Source: Mariprofundus micogutta (GTDB lineage Bacteria; Pseudomonadota; Zetaproteobacteria; Mariprofundales; Mariprofundaceae). From it: a DNA stretch of 64,000 bases. Shown here piece by piece: positions 1-8,757 of the stretch. Location of the stretch: the NCBI RefSeq assembly GCF_001895085.1, contig NZ_BDFD01000005.1, forward strand, positions 58,065 through 122,064, in the 5' to 3' direction. The first letter of the stretch is position 1. Every line of letters begins with the position of its first letter. Under the pieces are notes generated by a model. That model saw only the letters and a list, made by a program, of their open reading frames with translations, made no database searches and was not told the DNA's origin. A program made the position numbers and the translations under genes.

Positions 1-1
1 T

Positions 2-109
2 GGAAAGGGAACCGCAGATGCCAAGTTTTCCGCTCTGGAGGCGGCCGGAGTAAGCGTTGAGCGAAACCCCACACTGCTTGGTCAGCGTATGCTGGAACTG
101 CTCAGTTAA
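2..109 (+). CDS. sucD: Succinate-CoA ligase alpha subunit, C-terminal end (partial)
   Basis: Only the last 35 codons are in the window; the gene enters from the left edge and stops with TAA at 107-109. The translated tail contains GKGTADAKFSALEAAGVSVE, which matches the conserved C-terminal segment of SucD (GKGTADxKFxALEAAGV in enterobacteria). SucD is the CoA-binding alpha subunit of succinyl-CoA synthetase, which converts succinyl-CoA to succinate with nucleotide phosphorylation in the TCA cycle. Its partner sucC is expected just upstream, outside the window. A TnpB element lies directly downstream. The family call rests on a short but very characteristic segment. Confidence 0.85.
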   Translation, partial: GKGTADAKFSALEAAGVSVERNPTLLGQRMLELLS

Positions 110-182
110 CTTGCTTTTCAGGTCGTTTTTGCTGAGGCGCGCTGCAAGCTGATAAAAGCCCTTTATCCAACGATCCGTAAGG

Positions 183-211
183 CCCCATCGAAAGCGTAGC
201 TTTGGGTGGGG
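183..211 (+). repeat. Imperfect hairpin, probable left-end structure of the tnpB element
   Basis: CCCCATCGAAAGC pairs imperfectly with GCTTTGGGTGGGG around a short GTA loop. No T-run follows (the next bases are GATATAAT), so it is a poor intrinsic terminator for sucD. Its position in front of tnpB fits the subterminal hairpin of an IS200/IS605 left end. A TATAAT hexamer at 213-218 could serve as a -10 box, but no matching -35 is seen. Confidence 0.4.
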
Positions 212-252
212 ATATAATGCTCTCACTACCTGTTGAAATGAATCTCAGCGTG

Positions 253-268
253 GTGTACGATCGTACAC
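253..268 (+). promoter_or_regulatory. 16-bp perfect palindrome abutting the tnpB start codon
   Basis: GTGTACGATCGTACAC is fully self-complementary and ends one base before the tnpB ATG at 270, where the ribosome-binding site should be. No Shine-Dalgarno sequence is visible in front of tnpB. In RNA it would form a hairpin over the initiation region; as DNA it could be an operator. Function is inferred only from position and symmetry. Confidence 0.45.
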
Positions 269-269
269 T

Positions 270-1490
270 ATGCAGGTTTTGAAAGCATATAAATTCAGGC
301 TTGAGCCAACGGAAGATCAGAAGCATTTATTTGCCGAATTCGCTGGATGCCGAAGATTTCTCTGGAACAAAATGCTTTTCATGAATCTGCAGCGACTAAA
401 GGACAAGCAGCCGATCATACGGTATCACGAGGCCGCCTGGTGGTTAACTCTCTGGAAGAAATCGGATGAGTTTGGCTTTCTGGCGCAAGCTCAATCGCAA
501 GTCCTGCAGCAGTGCCTCAAGGATTTGGACCGGGCTTTCAGCGATGGGTTTGATCGCAAGCAGCCATTAAAACGTATGCCTCAATTCAAACGGAAAGGCT
601 TAGGTGACTCATTCCGTTTTCCACAATCTGTCCGGATTGAAGGAGACCGCGTCTTTCTCCCTAAGGTCGGAATAGTGCGGTTTCGTGAGTCACGATCCAT
701 TAAAGGGTTAATACGAAGTGCGACCGTTTCTCGCAGAGGAAAGCACTGGTTTGTATCCATCCTGACGGCGATTGAAGTTGATGAACCTGTCCACGAATCT
801 TCAACGGCAACCGGCATTGACCGGGGTGTGGTGAATCTTGCAACGCTGTCCGACGGCTCAGTTTTTGAAGGTTCGAAACCACTCAAACGATTGTCGAAAA
901 AGTTAGCCAGAGAGCAGCGGAGACTTGCTCGCAAAACCAAGTTTTCCAACAACTGGAAAAAGCAGCGCGAACGTATCACTCGCCTGTATATCAAAATCGC
1001 AGATGCCCGGAATGACGCAATCCACAAAGCAACAACGATCATCAGCAAAAACCACGCGGTGACCGTGCTCGAAGATTTGCGTACCAAAAACATGACAGCA
1101 TCTGCAAAAGGCTCAGTCGATGAGCCAGGCACCAGCGTCCGGCAGAAAGCAGGACTCAACCGCTCAATTCTCGATATGGGGTGGTTCGAGTTCGGACAAC
1201 AATTGGGCTACAAACAGCAGTGGCGCGGTGGTCAGGTGATCCTGATCAATCCGCGTAATACATCTCGGAAATGCTCAACCTGTGAATTCACCGATAAAGG
1301 AAACCGCATAACTCAGGAGCAGTTCTCATGCACGGCCTGTGGCCATGCCGAAAACGCAGATCTAAACGCTGCAAAAAACATTCTGGCGGCAGGGCTTGCC
1401 GCTACTGCCTGTGGAGGGATAGGCGGTCAAGCTCCCTATGAAGCAGGAACCCGAGGCGCAGTAATGCAGTCTCTCCCGTTAGCTGCATAA
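270..1490 (+). CDS. tnpB: TnpB, RNA-guided nuclease of an IS200/IS605-type element
   Basis: The 406-residue protein is a full-length TnpB/OrfB. Its N-terminus (MQVLKAYKFRLEPTEDQ) is the usual family start. The split RuvC-like nuclease centre looks intact: D184 in TGIDRGVVNL, E268 in VTVLEDL and D364 in NADLNAAKN. A four-cysteine zinc finger is formed by C335, C338, C354 and C357. TnpB proteins use an RNA made from the element's own 3' end to cut DNA next to a short motif, which favours element retention; they are relatives of Cas12. No tnpA lies nearby. All catalytic residues being present argues for activity or recent acquisition. Confidence 0.93.
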   Translation: MQVLKAYKFRLEPTEDQKHLFAEFAGCRRFLWNKMLFMNLQRLKDKQPIIRYHEAAWWLTLWKKSDEFGFLAQAQSQVLQQCLKDLDRAFSDGFDRKQPLKRMPQFKRKGLGDSFRFPQSVRIEGDRVFLPKVGIVRFRESRSIKGLIRSATVSRRGKHWFVSILTAIEVDEPVHESSTATGIDRGVVNLATLSDGSVFEGSKPLKRLSKKLAREQRRLARKTKFSNNWKKQRERITRLYIKIADARNDAIHKATTIISKNHAVTVLEDLRTKNMTASAKGSVDEPGTSVRQKAGLNRSILDMGWFEFGQQLGYKQQWRGGQVILINPRNTSRKCSTCEFTDKGNRITQEQFSCTACGHAENADLNAAKNILAAGLAATACGGIGGQAPYEAGTRGAVMQSLPLAA

Positions 1491-1540
1491 GCGGTTTTGG
1501 GGAATCCTTGTCCTGAACGAAGTGAAGGTAGGGGAGGATG

Positions 1541-2506
1541 TCAATGTTGTCTTGATTCTTCCAGATGTTTTTTTCTGGCTTCTTCAATGTCTCTGCGGGT
1601 TTCAATCTCTTTCCTGATCCATTCAGGTATTTTTTCTTCCCTGGCTGCAGAGGTTAAGCGAGTGACGAGCGAATTGTCCTTGCATAACTTGCGCACCTCA
1701 GCGGTCTGCCCAGCACCCTGACCAAATAGTTTCATATAAGTCTCAGAATTCAGTTTCTCATGAGATAGTTTATAGATACTGATCCAGCGGATAGAGGCAG
1801 CATCTTTACATGCCTGAGTGGGGTTTTTCGGTCCTTCAGACTCTGGCGGAATATTTTCCCTGACTGTCTGTTGTTCGGATGAATCTGGTTCAGGAATACC
1901 CGGGGCAGGATCAGTTTTGGGCTGCTCAGCTTCTGGAGCCAATAAACCTTCATCCTTGAGTTTTTCTTCCTCTGATGGTGCGGATTCTTCTTTTTTGCTC
2001 TCTGGTGCAGCTGGACCTATGCCTTTGGCAAATGGATCAAAGTCCGGAATAAGTGGTTGAATGGTTTTGCTGTTTTGTTTGCTTTCAGAGGCTTGAAACA
2101 ACTCTGGATTATTGAAAAAAAGAAACCCAACAATGGCGGTGATAATCAGCGTGATGACCAGGACTGAGGTGATAATCAGCTGCGTGTTGAGTCGTTTTTT
2201 CCCGGTTGCAGATTTCTTGTTTTTCTTGTTTTTCTTGTTACTACGCTTTTCTTTTGCTGGTTCTGATGCTTTTGAAGGTTTTTTTACTCCTTCTGACTGA
2301 ACCGTTTCTTCAACTGCTTTGTTTTGCTCTGCGGCTTGATTTTTTTCTGGTTTGTTTGCTGCCGTGTTTTTGCGGGGTCGTTGTTGAACGATTATTTCAA
2401 AGGGCTCTTTACACTGCTTGCAGCGAATTTTTTTGCCGACAGATGCTTTGATCGTGTCGTTTGCAGCATATTTTTTTTCACAATGCGGACATTGTATGTA
2501 TTCCAA
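1541..2506 (-). CDS. MJ0042-type zinc-ribbon, single-pass membrane protein
   Basis: The 321-residue product starts with a zinc ribbon (residues 5-40: CPHC about 20 residues before CKQC), like the MJ0042 finger of many proteobacterial membrane proteins. A lysine-rich linker follows, then one membrane segment (about 107-132) and a proline/glutamate-rich region leading to a helical C-terminus. The start is TTG at 2506: AGGAG lies six bases upstream and the zinc ribbon begins immediately. The stop codon (bases 1541-1543) falls inside the right end of the neighbouring tnpB element, so the native C-terminus may have been longer. Function is unknown; a scaffold or regulatory role is a guess. Confidence 0.75.
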   Translation of the reverse strand: MEYIQCPHCEKKYAANDTIKASVGKKIRCKQCKEPFEIIVQQRPRKNTAANKPEKNQAAEQNKAVEETVQSEGVKKPSKASEPAKEKRSNKKNKKNKKSATGKKRLNTQLIITSVLVITLIITAIVGFLFFNNPELFQASESKQNSKTIQPLIPDFDPFAKGIGPAAPESKKEESAPSEEEKLKDEGLLAPEAEQPKTDPAPGIPEPDSSEQQTVRENIPPESEGPKNPTQACKDAASIRWISIYKLSHEKLNSETYMKLFGQGAGQTAEVRKLCKDNSLVTRLTSAAREEKIPEWIRKEIETRRDIEEARKKHLEESRQH

Positions 2507-2643
2507 ATCAGGCTCCTGCAGTTATTCTAGAAAGTTCAATACAAGAGTGACATCAAGATTTGTGCCAGTTTTAAGGCAGAGGTGGTTGATGGCTGAAATA
2601 TTCTCTTCGAATTGACTACAGATTCTGTGCTTGTGGAAAATCA

Positions 2644-2652
2644 TGCTATACT
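2644..2652 (+). promoter_or_regulatory. Extended -10 promoter candidate for the AsmA-like gene
   Basis: TGCTATACT matches an extended -10 element (TGn followed by five of six TATAAT positions), 33 bases before the ATG at 2685. No good -35 lies at the usual distance, as is common for extended -10 promoters. Confidence 0.35.
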
Positions 2653-2684
2653 CCATTTACTATTTCGGATTTCAGGAGTTGCTT

Positions 2685-3458
2685 ATGAAAAAGGTGTTGA
2701 TCGGCGTTGTGGGATTAGGACTTATCATTGTTGGTGGTCTGTTTTTTGTGCTCTCCAATCTTGACGGTATGGTGAAAGATGCCATTCAGGTGTATGGCTC
2801 GGATGCGACAAAAACCAGAGTGACAGTATCCGATGTGAAAATTGTGCTTGAAGATGGTAAGGCCTCGATTTCCGGCCTGAATGTTGGCAATCCAGCAGGT
2901 TTCTCTGATCCGAATATTTTTGAGCTTGGCAATATCACAACCAATATTGATACATCGACCATCCGACAAAATCCAATTGTTATCGATGAAATTCTCATTA
3001 GTGCGCCGGCTGTGGTATATGAAATCAATAAGGCAGGTGTTTCCAATGTTGATGTGTTGAAGAAAAGCCTCGGCTCTGGCGGTAGCAGCAGCTCTTCTTC
3101 CAGTAGTAGTGGCGAAGAGCTGAAAATGATTATCAAGCGACTGGTTGTGGAGGGTTCAACTGCCAAAGTACGAATCGCGGCTCTTGGTGATCAGCAGCAG
3201 ACAGTGAAACTGCCAAAAATTGTGATGCGTGATGTTGGTCAGAAGAGTGGCGGGGCGACAGCAGCAGAGGTGGCTCAGCAACTCTCTTCTAAACTCCTTG
3301 GCAATGTAAAAGGCTCAGTTGCCAGACTAGGTGTGAATAAATACCTCGGAAAATCTGCTGATGCATTTAAAACACAGGCGCTGGATAAGGTCGGTGGCGC
3401 AGGCGGTGCTGTTGGTGGTGGTGCCGGAGGTGCCCTTAAAGGCTTGTTAGGCAAATAG
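2685..3458 (+). CDS. AsmA-like single-pass membrane/periplasmic protein
   Basis: The 257-residue protein begins MKKVLIGVVGLGLIIVGGLF, an N-terminal membrane anchor or uncleaved signal. A region follows with the look of AsmA/DUF748-type proteins (VSDVKIVLEDGKASISGLNV, then GNITTNIDTSTI), which act in the periplasm on outer-membrane assembly or lipid transfer. A run of serines splits the protein near residue 145, and the C-terminus is glycine-rich (GGAGGAVGGGAGGALKGLLGK). The start at 2685 is chosen over an in-frame ATG at 2631 because AGGAG lies at 2674-2678 and the signal-like segment begins there. A strong terminator follows. Family assignment is by pattern only. Confidence 0.65.
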   Translation: MKKVLIGVVGLGLIIVGGLFFVLSNLDGMVKDAIQVYGSDATKTRVTVSDVKIVLEDGKASISGLNVGNPAGFSDPNIFELGNITTNIDTSTIRQNPIVIDEILISAPAVVYEINKAGVSNVDVLKKSLGSGGSSSSSSSSSGEELKMIIKRLVVEGSTAKVRIAALGDQQQTVKLPKIVMRDVGQKSGGATAAEVAQQLSSKLLGNVKGSVARLGVNKYLGKSADAFKTQALDKVGGAGGAVGGGAGGALKGLLGK

Positions 3459-3476
3459 TCGGGTAGAAGGAGGAAG

Positions 3477-3507
3477 GGCTGAGAAGCAAAACTTCTCAGC
3501 CTTTTTT
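3477..3507 (+). terminator. Intrinsic terminator after the AsmA-like gene
   Basis: A perfect 10-bp stem GGCTGAGAAG/CTTCTCAGCC with a five-base loop is followed by six T. The convergent gene ends inside its T-run (stop at 3506-3508), so the structure separates the two convergent genes. Confidence 0.9.
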
Positions 3508-4201
3508 ATTGTTGTTTCCAGTATTGTTGTTTGAGCCAGTCGGGGTTCAAGTTATCCAGTATGGAGCATGGCGAGGAGTGATCTGCAAGCCAGCCGGATA
3601 GTGCTACCAGTTCAGTTTCATCAAGAAGTGCAATATTATTGCGTTGTAATTCGGCCATGAGCTGAGCGGGGTTTAATTCAGGCAGCGCTAGCAATTGACA
3701 CGTTAGGTTTGATCTTCTCACTTCAGATCCATCTGCATGAATCAGGTGGTGATCAAGCACCTGTTCACACACGCAAAGCAGGCTCATGTTTTGTCGTTCC
3801 TGAATGCTGTTCAGGGCCTGGAAGAATGTTGTATTGTATCCACCTGCGATGGCTTGGCTGTTTCTGATTTCATCAAAATTGTGCAGGATGAGTAAGGTCT
3901 GACAGGCTTTCTGAGTCATGCCATCAAGTAGTTCGGCAAGATTATCATTACCTGTGTTGATACACCCGTTCTGTGATGCGAGTTCCCCACAAAAAGCTTT
4001 GAAATTGGAGCAGTAGTCCCGCATGTTCACGTGAAAGATTTGCATGATGTCTGGTAAAATATCACGCAAATCTTTCAGGGTTCGTCTTCGCCCTTGCCCG
4101 TGTGGGCTGAGTAGATTGATGGACTGACCTTTGAGCAGTTGTTCTGCCAGACTCAGTGTGAACTCAGGTCTTAATAGAGAGTCAGATGGTTTTGTATGCA
4201 T
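3506..4201 (-). CDS. P-loop ATPase-like protein with degenerate Walker A
   Basis: The 231-residue protein resembles a small AAA/STAND-like ATPase. LLSPHGQGRRRTL (about residues 31-43) sits where a Walker A loop should be but lacks the GK[ST] signature. TLLILHNFDEI (about 102-112) looks like a Walker B strand with D-E, and SLLCVCEQ resembles the following sensor strand. A charged C-terminal helical part follows. It lies downstream of secB and metH on the same strand, 74 bases after secB, with a strong hairpin between them. It was not matched to a named family. The missing P-loop lysine suggests it binds nucleotide poorly or has become a structural partner. Confidence 0.6.
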   Translation of the reverse strand: MHTKPSDSLLRPEFTLSLAEQLLKGQSINLLSPHGQGRRRTLKDLRDILPDIMQIFHVNMRDYCSNFKAFCGELASQNGCINTGNDNLAELLDGMTQKACQTLLILHNFDEIRNSQAIAGGYNTTFFQALNSIQERQNMSLLCVCEQVLDHHLIHADGSEVRRSNLTCQLLALPELNPAQLMAELQRNNIALLDETELVALSGWLADHSSPCSILDNLNPDWLKQQYWKQQ

Positions 4202-4225
4202 CGAGGTTTATATCTATTTCACCAG

Positions 4226-4258
4226 GCTGAGGGCGTTGCAGGTATGCAAGCCCTCAGC
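4226..4258 (-). repeat. Strong hairpin between secB and the ATPase-like gene
   Basis: GCTGAGGGC (4226-4234) pairs with GCCCTCAGC (4250-4258), and the loop itself contains a TTGC/GCAA inner stem. No T-run follows on the minus strand, so it is more likely an mRNA processing or stability hairpin than a full terminator. Confidence 0.5.
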
Positions 4259-4275
4259 TTGGTGTGTAGAATGTA

Positions 4276-4743
4276 TCAGTGTTTAGTCTGTTGTTTACGG
4301 TTAACTTCATATGCTGCTGCAAAATTAATCGGGTCCAGCAGCAGTGGCATGAAACCACCATCAACTGTCAGTTGACTGATGATTTGGCGGGTATACGGGA
4401 AAATCATGGTCGGGCAATCAACGTTAATAAGTACATCGATATGCTCTTCAGGGATATTTTTCAGGTAAAACAGGCCAGCCTGTTCCACTTCAATTTCAAA
4501 TCTTACCTGATTATCCTGTTCTGTATCACGTGCCACAATCGAAGCCTTTAAGGATACTTCCCAGTGATCCTCATCAATTTGTCGGTTTTCCATCTTCATG
4601 TTCATCTCAATATTTGGCTGAGGGTTTTGGATGGTGAAAACCATGGGCGCGTTTGGATTCTCAAATGAGATATCCTTTATATACAGTTTCTGTAAGCTGA
4701 AAACAGGTGTGTCATCAGTTGGAGTTGTTGCGATTTCAGTCAT
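4276..4743 (-). CDS. secB: Protein-export chaperone SecB
   Basis: The 155-residue product has the length of typical SecB and carries family segments such as FSLQKLYIKDISFENPNAP, the acidic core NQVRFEIEVEQAGLF, and the C-terminal FPYTRQIISQLTVDGGFMP followed by LDPINFAAAY. SecB is a homotetrameric cytosolic chaperone that keeps exported precursors unfolded and hands them to SecA. The start at 4743 is preferred over an in-frame ATG nine codons upstream because GAGGAAATT precedes it at normal spacing. It lies 77 bases downstream of metH on the same strand. Confidence 0.95.
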   Translation of the reverse strand: MTEIATTPTDDTPVFSLQKLYIKDISFENPNAPMVFTIQNPQPNIEMNMKMENRQIDEDHWEVSLKASIVARDTEQDNQVRFEIEVEQAGLFYLKNIPEEHIDVLINVDCPTMIFPYTRQIISQLTVDGGFMPLLLDPINFAAAYEVNRKQQTKH

Positions 4744-4820
4744 AATTTCCTCATCTATAAGGTAGACCACATACGCGAAGCAAAGCTGCGGTGTGTGGCT
4801 GCCGTTTTTCTAAACATGTA

Positions 4821-7800
4821 TCAGTAGCCTATATTTGGAGCCAGCCACTTCTCGGCCTCATTCAGGCTCATGCCTTTACGTTGGGCATAATCCGCCACCT
4901 GATCCTTGTTGATCTTGCCTACGGTGAAGTAGTGGGCTTCGGGATTAGCAAAGTAGAGACCTGAAACTGCAGCTGCAGGCATCATAGCAAATGAGTCAGT
5001 CAATTTCATGCCGATATTCTCTTCTACTTCGAGAAGATTCCAAAGTGTACCTTTTTCAGTGTGCTCAGGGCATGCCGGGTAACCGGCGGCAGGGCGGATG
5101 CCCTGATATTTCTCTTTGATCAGATCCTGATAATAGGATTCACCAGTTGCGGCCTCTTCCGACGTCGTGTCTCGCGCGGCACTTGTACGTCCATGTACTT
5201 CGGTCGCTTCCAACGTCGTGTCTCCCGCGGCACTTGTACGTCCATGTACTTCGTATCCCCAGTGTTTCGTGCGAACATCTTTGTGCAGCATTTCAGCCAA
5301 AGCTTCTGCCAGGCGATCAGCCAAAACTTTGATCATAATGGCTGCATAATCATCTTGTTCTGCTTCGAATGCCTTGGCTTTTTCCTCTGCTCCGAAGACT
5401 CCCACTGCGAAAGCTCCGATATGGTCGTTGGCAGTTGCAATGAAATCAGAGAGGCAGAGGTTTGCGCGGGCATCTTTTTTGTCCTGCTGCTGACGTACAA
5501 AGTGAAAACGTGTTGTTTCTTCACCGGCTTCATCATAAATAATGACACTGTCATTATCAGTGGAGCTTGCAGGGAACAGGCCAAATACTGCGCGCGCTTC
5601 AAACCAGTTCTCATCAATGATTTTGTCGAGCCAGACTTGCGCTTCGTTGAATAGTTTCTGTGCTTCTTTTCCTTTGTGCGGATCGTTCAGGATACGTGGA
5701 TAGGCACCATTCAGCTCCCAGGCGGAGAAGAATGGTGTCCAGTCAATATAGTTGCGGATCTCGGAAATGGAGATGTTTTTCAGAACCTGTACACCTGGCG
5801 TGGCCGGTGCTGTTGCAATGGTGGCCGGGTTCAACGCGGTTCTGTTTGCACGCGCATCAGCAAGTGAAAGCCAGTCAGTCTGGCTTTGACGGCCCAGATA
5901 ACGATCGCGTACAGCTTCATATTCCTTTCGGGTTTCACTCACAAACTCATCGTGATTGAGGGCGGAAATCAGATTCTGTGCCACACCTACGGCGCGTGAA
6001 GCGTCTTTTACCCAGATTACCGGCTCATCGTATTCAGGCATGATTTTTACAGCCGTATGGGCTTTGGAGGTTGTTGCGCCACCTAACATGACAGGTTTGT
6101 TGAAACCAAGACGTTTCATCTCTTTGGCCAGATGCACCATTTCATCCAGTGATGGTGTAATCAGGCCGGAAAGCCCGATGATGTCCACATTGTGTTTTGT
6201 CGCTTCTTCCAGGATCCTGGCAGCAGGTACCATGACACCGAGGTCAATGACTTCAAAGTTATTACACTGCAGGACTACGCCGACAATATTCTTGCCGATA
6301 TCGTGGACATCGCCTTTCACGGTAGCCATCAGTACTTTGCCGTTGGATGAGGATGTTCCTGTAGCTTTTGCCGCTTCGATATAAGGCATCAGCCAGGCCA
6401 CAGCTTTTTTCATCACACGTGCTGATTTTACCACTTGTGGCAGGAACATCTTGCCATCGCCGAACAGGTCGCCGACAACATTCATGCCGTCCATCAATGG
6501 GCCTTCGATGACTTCGATGGGAGAAGGGAACTGCAGTCGAGCTTCTTCAGTATCTTCATCTACATGCGCATCAATGCCTTTGACTAGAGCATGCTCGAGT
6601 CTCTTAACCACAGGCCAGCTGCGCCACTCTTCATCCGCTTTTTTAACCTGTTTGCCATCACCACGGTAGTCATCAGCAATATTGAGCAGATTATCGGTTG
6701 CGTCAGGGTTCCGGTTGAGTACCACATCTTCAACGGCATCACGCAACGCTTTGGGTAGCTCTTCATAAATTTCAAGCATGCCGGCATTCACAATGCCCAT
6801 ATCCATACCCTGTTTGATGGCGTGATAGAGGAATACGGAATGAATGGCTTCGCGTACCGGATTATTGCCACGGAATGAGAATGATACGTTGGATACACCA
6901 CCGGAAATCATTGCATGTGGCAGGTTCTTTTTGATCCAGCCTGTTGCTTCAATGAAATCCACTGCGTAATTATTGTGCTCCTCAATGCCTGTGGCGATAG
7001 CAAAGATGTTCGGATCGAAGATGATGTCTTCAGGTGGAAAAGCACACTCATCTACCAGAATACGGTAGGAGTTTTCGCAAATTTCAATCTTGCGTTCAAA
7101 AGTATCTGCCTGACCTTCTTCATCAAAGGCCATGACCACAACTGCAGCACCGTATTTTGCCAGCAGCTTAGCATGATGAACGAAAGCATCCCTGCCTTCT
7201 TTCATGGAAATCGAGTTGACGACCCCTTTACCTTGAATGCATTTCAGCCCGGCTTCGATAATTTCCCATTTGGAGGAGTCGATCATCACGGGTACACGTG
7301 AGATATCCGGTTCGGAGGCAATCAGGTTGAGGAAGGTGACCATGGCCTGTTTGCCATCCAGCATGGCTTCGTCCATATTGATGTCGATGATCTGAGCACC
7401 ATTTTCCACCTGCTCACGACAGACGCTCAGCGCTTTGTCGTACTCTCCATTAAGGATCAGGCGTTTGAATATCGCTGAACCGGTAACATTGGCACGTTCG
7501 CCTACATTTACGAACAGGCTATTGCTGTCGATGTGTAGAGGTTCGAGCCCTGAAAGGCGACACATGACTTCCCGCTGTGGGGCAGGGCGGGGAGCAATAC
7601 CTTCTACTGCCTGTGCCATTGCACGAATGTGATCAGGGCCGGTTCCGCAGCAGCCGCCGATAATGTTCAAAAAACCTGATTCAGCCCACTCTTTAATCTC
7701 GGCAGCCATCTCTTCGGCTGTTTCATCATAGCCTCCCATGGCATTGGGAAGCCCGGCATTCGGATGCGCATTGATGCCGCAGGAAACTGTATCAGAAAGT

Positions 7801-8591
7801 TCTTCAATATATTGACGTAACTCACCAGCACCCAAGGCACAATTTAGCCCAATGGAAACTGGATTGGCATGTGCGAGAGAGTTGTAAAACGCAGTGGCTG
7901 TTTGACCTGAAAGGGTGCGTCCTGAGGCGTCGGTGATGGTGCCGGAGATCATGATCGGTAGCTCTACACCGGCATCTTCAAAATACTGCTTCACTGCGAA
8001 AACGGCCGCTTTGGCATTGAGTGTATCGAAGACCGTTTCGATCAGAATGATATCCGCACCGCCGTCAAAAAGCCCGCGAGTCGCCTCGCGATACGTTTCA
8101 ACCAGTTCATCAAAGGTGATGTTGCGGAAACCCGGATCATTGACATCCGGTGAGAGAGAACAGGTGCGTGAAGTAGGGCCCAGAACGCCGGCAACAAAGC
8201 GCGGTCTTTCAGGCGTGGCTATCGCGTCACATGCTTCACGTGCAGCTTTTGCGCCAGCCAGATTCAATTCATAAACCAGCGATTCCATACCGTAGTCGGC
8301 CATAGATGCCGAGTTGGCATTAAACGTGTTAGTCTCAATGATGTCAGAGCCGGCTTCCAGGTAAGCCGTATGAATTTCACGAATGATCTGGGGCTGGGTA
8401 AGCGACAGCAGATCGTTATTGCCTTTCAACTCACTTGGCCACTCAGCAAAGCGTTCACCGCGGTAATCGGCCTCCTGCAAACCATATGACTGGATCATCG
8501 TGCCCATGGCACCATCCAGGATCAGGATACGTTCTTTCATATGTTGTTGGAAAAGGTCAGCTCTGTTCATGGCGCAGCACACTAGCAGCAT
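4821..8591 (-). CDS. metH: Cobalamin-dependent methionine synthase
   Basis: The 1256-residue protein has the full MetH module order. The homocysteine-binding barrel starts at [14 protein letters not shown] and carries zinc ligands in GLNCALG and GGCCGTG. The methyltetrahydrofolate-binding barrel, the cobalamin-binding domain ([13 protein letters not shown]) and the C-terminal AdoMet-activation domain ([19 protein letters not shown]) follow. It transfers a methyl group from 5-methyl-THF to homocysteine through methylcobalamin. The activation domain carries an unusual in-frame insertion made of two 17-residue repeats (5151-5252). Start is uncertain: ATG at 8591 has GAG six bases upstream, while ATG at 8570 would fit the family N-terminus better. 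No cobalamin riboswitch was recognised upstream. Confidence 0.97.
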   Translation of the reverse strand: MLLVCCAMNRADLFQQHMKERILILDGAMGTMIQSYGLQEADYRGERFAEWPSELKGNNDLLSLTQPQIIREIHTAYLEAGSDIIETNTFNANSASMADYGMESLVYELNLAGAKAAREACDAIATPERPRFVAGVLGPTSRTCSLSPDVNDPGFRNITFDELVETYREATRGLFDGGADIILIETVFDTLNAKAAVFAVKQYFEDAGVELPIMISGTITDASGRTLSGQTATAFYNSLAHANPVSIGLNCALGAGELRQYIEELSDTVSCGINAHPNAGLPNAMGGYDETAEEMAAEIKEWAESGFLNIIGGCCGTGPDHIRAMAQAVEGIAPRPAPQREVMCRLSGLEPLHIDSNSLFVNVGERANVTGSAIFKRLILNGEYDKALSVCREQVENGAQIIDINMDEAMLDGKQAMVTFLNLIASEPDISRVPVMIDSSKWEIIEAGLKCIQGKGVVNSISMKEGRDAFVHHAKLLAKYGAAVVVMAFDEEGQADTFERKIEICENSYRILVDECAFPPEDIIFDPNIFAIATGIEEHNNYAVDFIEATGWIKKNLPHAMISGGVSNVSFSFRGNNPVREAIHSVFLYHAIKQGMDMGIVNAGMLEIYEELPKALRDAVEDVVLNRNPDATDNLLNIADDYRGDGKQVKKADEEWRSWPVVKRLEHALVKGIDAHVDEDTEEARLQFPSPIEVIEGPLMDGMNVVGDLFGDGKMFLPQVVKSARVMKKAVAWLMPYIEAAKATGTSSSNGKVLMATVKGDVHDIGKNIVGVVLQCNNFEVIDLGVMVPAARILEEATKHNVDIIGLSGLITPSLDEMVHLAKEMKRLGFNKPVMLGGATTSKAHTAVKIMPEYDEPVIWVKDASRAVGVAQNLISALNHDEFVSETRKEYEAVRDRYLGRQSQTDWLSLADARANRTALNPATIATAPATPGVQVLKNISISEIRNYIDWTPFFSAWELNGAYPRILNDPHKGKEAQKLFNEAQVWLDKIIDENWFEARAVFGLFPASSTDNDSVIIYDEAGEETTRFHFVRQQQDKKDARANLCLSDFIATANDHIGAFAVGVFGAEEKAKAFEAEQDDYAAIMIKVLADRLAEALAEMLHKDVRTKHWGYEVHGRTSAAGDTTLEATEVHGRTSAARDTTSEEAATGESYYQDLIKEKYQGIRPAAGYPACPEHTEKGTLWNLLEVEENIGMKLTDSFAMMPAAAVSGLYFANPEAHYFTVGKINKDQVADYAQRKGMSLNEAEKWLAPNIGY
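5151..5252 (-). repeat. Two tandem 51-bp repeats inserted in-frame in metH
   Basis: Two adjacent 51-bp units (5151-5201 and 5202-5252) encode [17 protein letters not shown] and [17 protein letters not shown]. They lie in the AdoMet-activation domain between the conserved RTKHWGY segment and the [10 protein letters not shown] segment, where MetH proteins normally run without this insert. The units differ at only a few positions, mostly in the last third, which indicates a recent duplication. Confidence 0.9.
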
Positions 8592-8665
8592 GCTTGACTC
8601 GGAGAAACGTTGAAGTGATTCATTTTGTAAATCAGTTATTTAGATTTCTAACGTTATGGGTAGAT

Positions 8666-8699
8666 TGCAGTCCACACTTCTCAAGTTCTGTGGCCTGCA
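8666..8699. repeat. Inverted repeat in the metH/epimerase divergent region
   Basis: TGCAG-T-CCACA (8666-8676) pairs with TGTGG-C-CTGCA (8689-8699): ten of eleven pairs, with one central mismatch and a 12-base loop. It lies between the divergent metH and UDP-glucuronate epimerase genes and could be a regulator site or an RNA hairpin in the metH leader. No known riboswitch pattern was recognised. Confidence 0.4.
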
Positions 8700-8757
8700 T
8701 GGCTTATGTGATGGTTGATTGAGTAAGTCGTATATCTCAATATCTAAAGGAGTAAGA

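Larger units (their letters stand above)
165..1544 (+). mobile_element. IS200/IS605-type element carrying only tnpB
   Basis: The element holds one gene, tnpB, and no TnpA (Y1 transposase), so it is either non-autonomous or mobilised in trans. The right end is recognisable from GGGGAGGATGTCAA at 1531-1544: the terminal TCAA is the kind of right-end cleavage tetranucleotide known for IS608-like elements. An imperfect hairpin at 183-211 upstream of tnpB fits the subterminal left-end hairpin of this family. The exact left tip is not resolved; 165 is an estimate. The omega RNA of such elements normally derives from the tnpB 3' region up to the right end. Confidence 0.6.

Noticed and set aside
581..1159. 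192-codon open frame antisense to tnpB
   Set aside because: It lies wholly opposite a catalytically intact TnpB and has no ribosome site or recognisable domain; it is a shadow of tnpB codon use.
3477..3507. Fully bidirectional terminator
   Set aside because: The minus-strand side of the stem is not followed by a T-run (CCTTCC instead), so strong termination is expected only for the plus strand.
5061..5654. 197-codon open frame antisense to metH
   Set aside because: Opposite the conserved MetH C-terminus, with a cysteine/arginine-rich, repeat-driven product; no support as a gene.
8592..8757. Cobalamin riboswitch upstream of metH
   Set aside because: No B12-box-like conserved sequence was recognised on either strand; only a simple inverted repeat is present.
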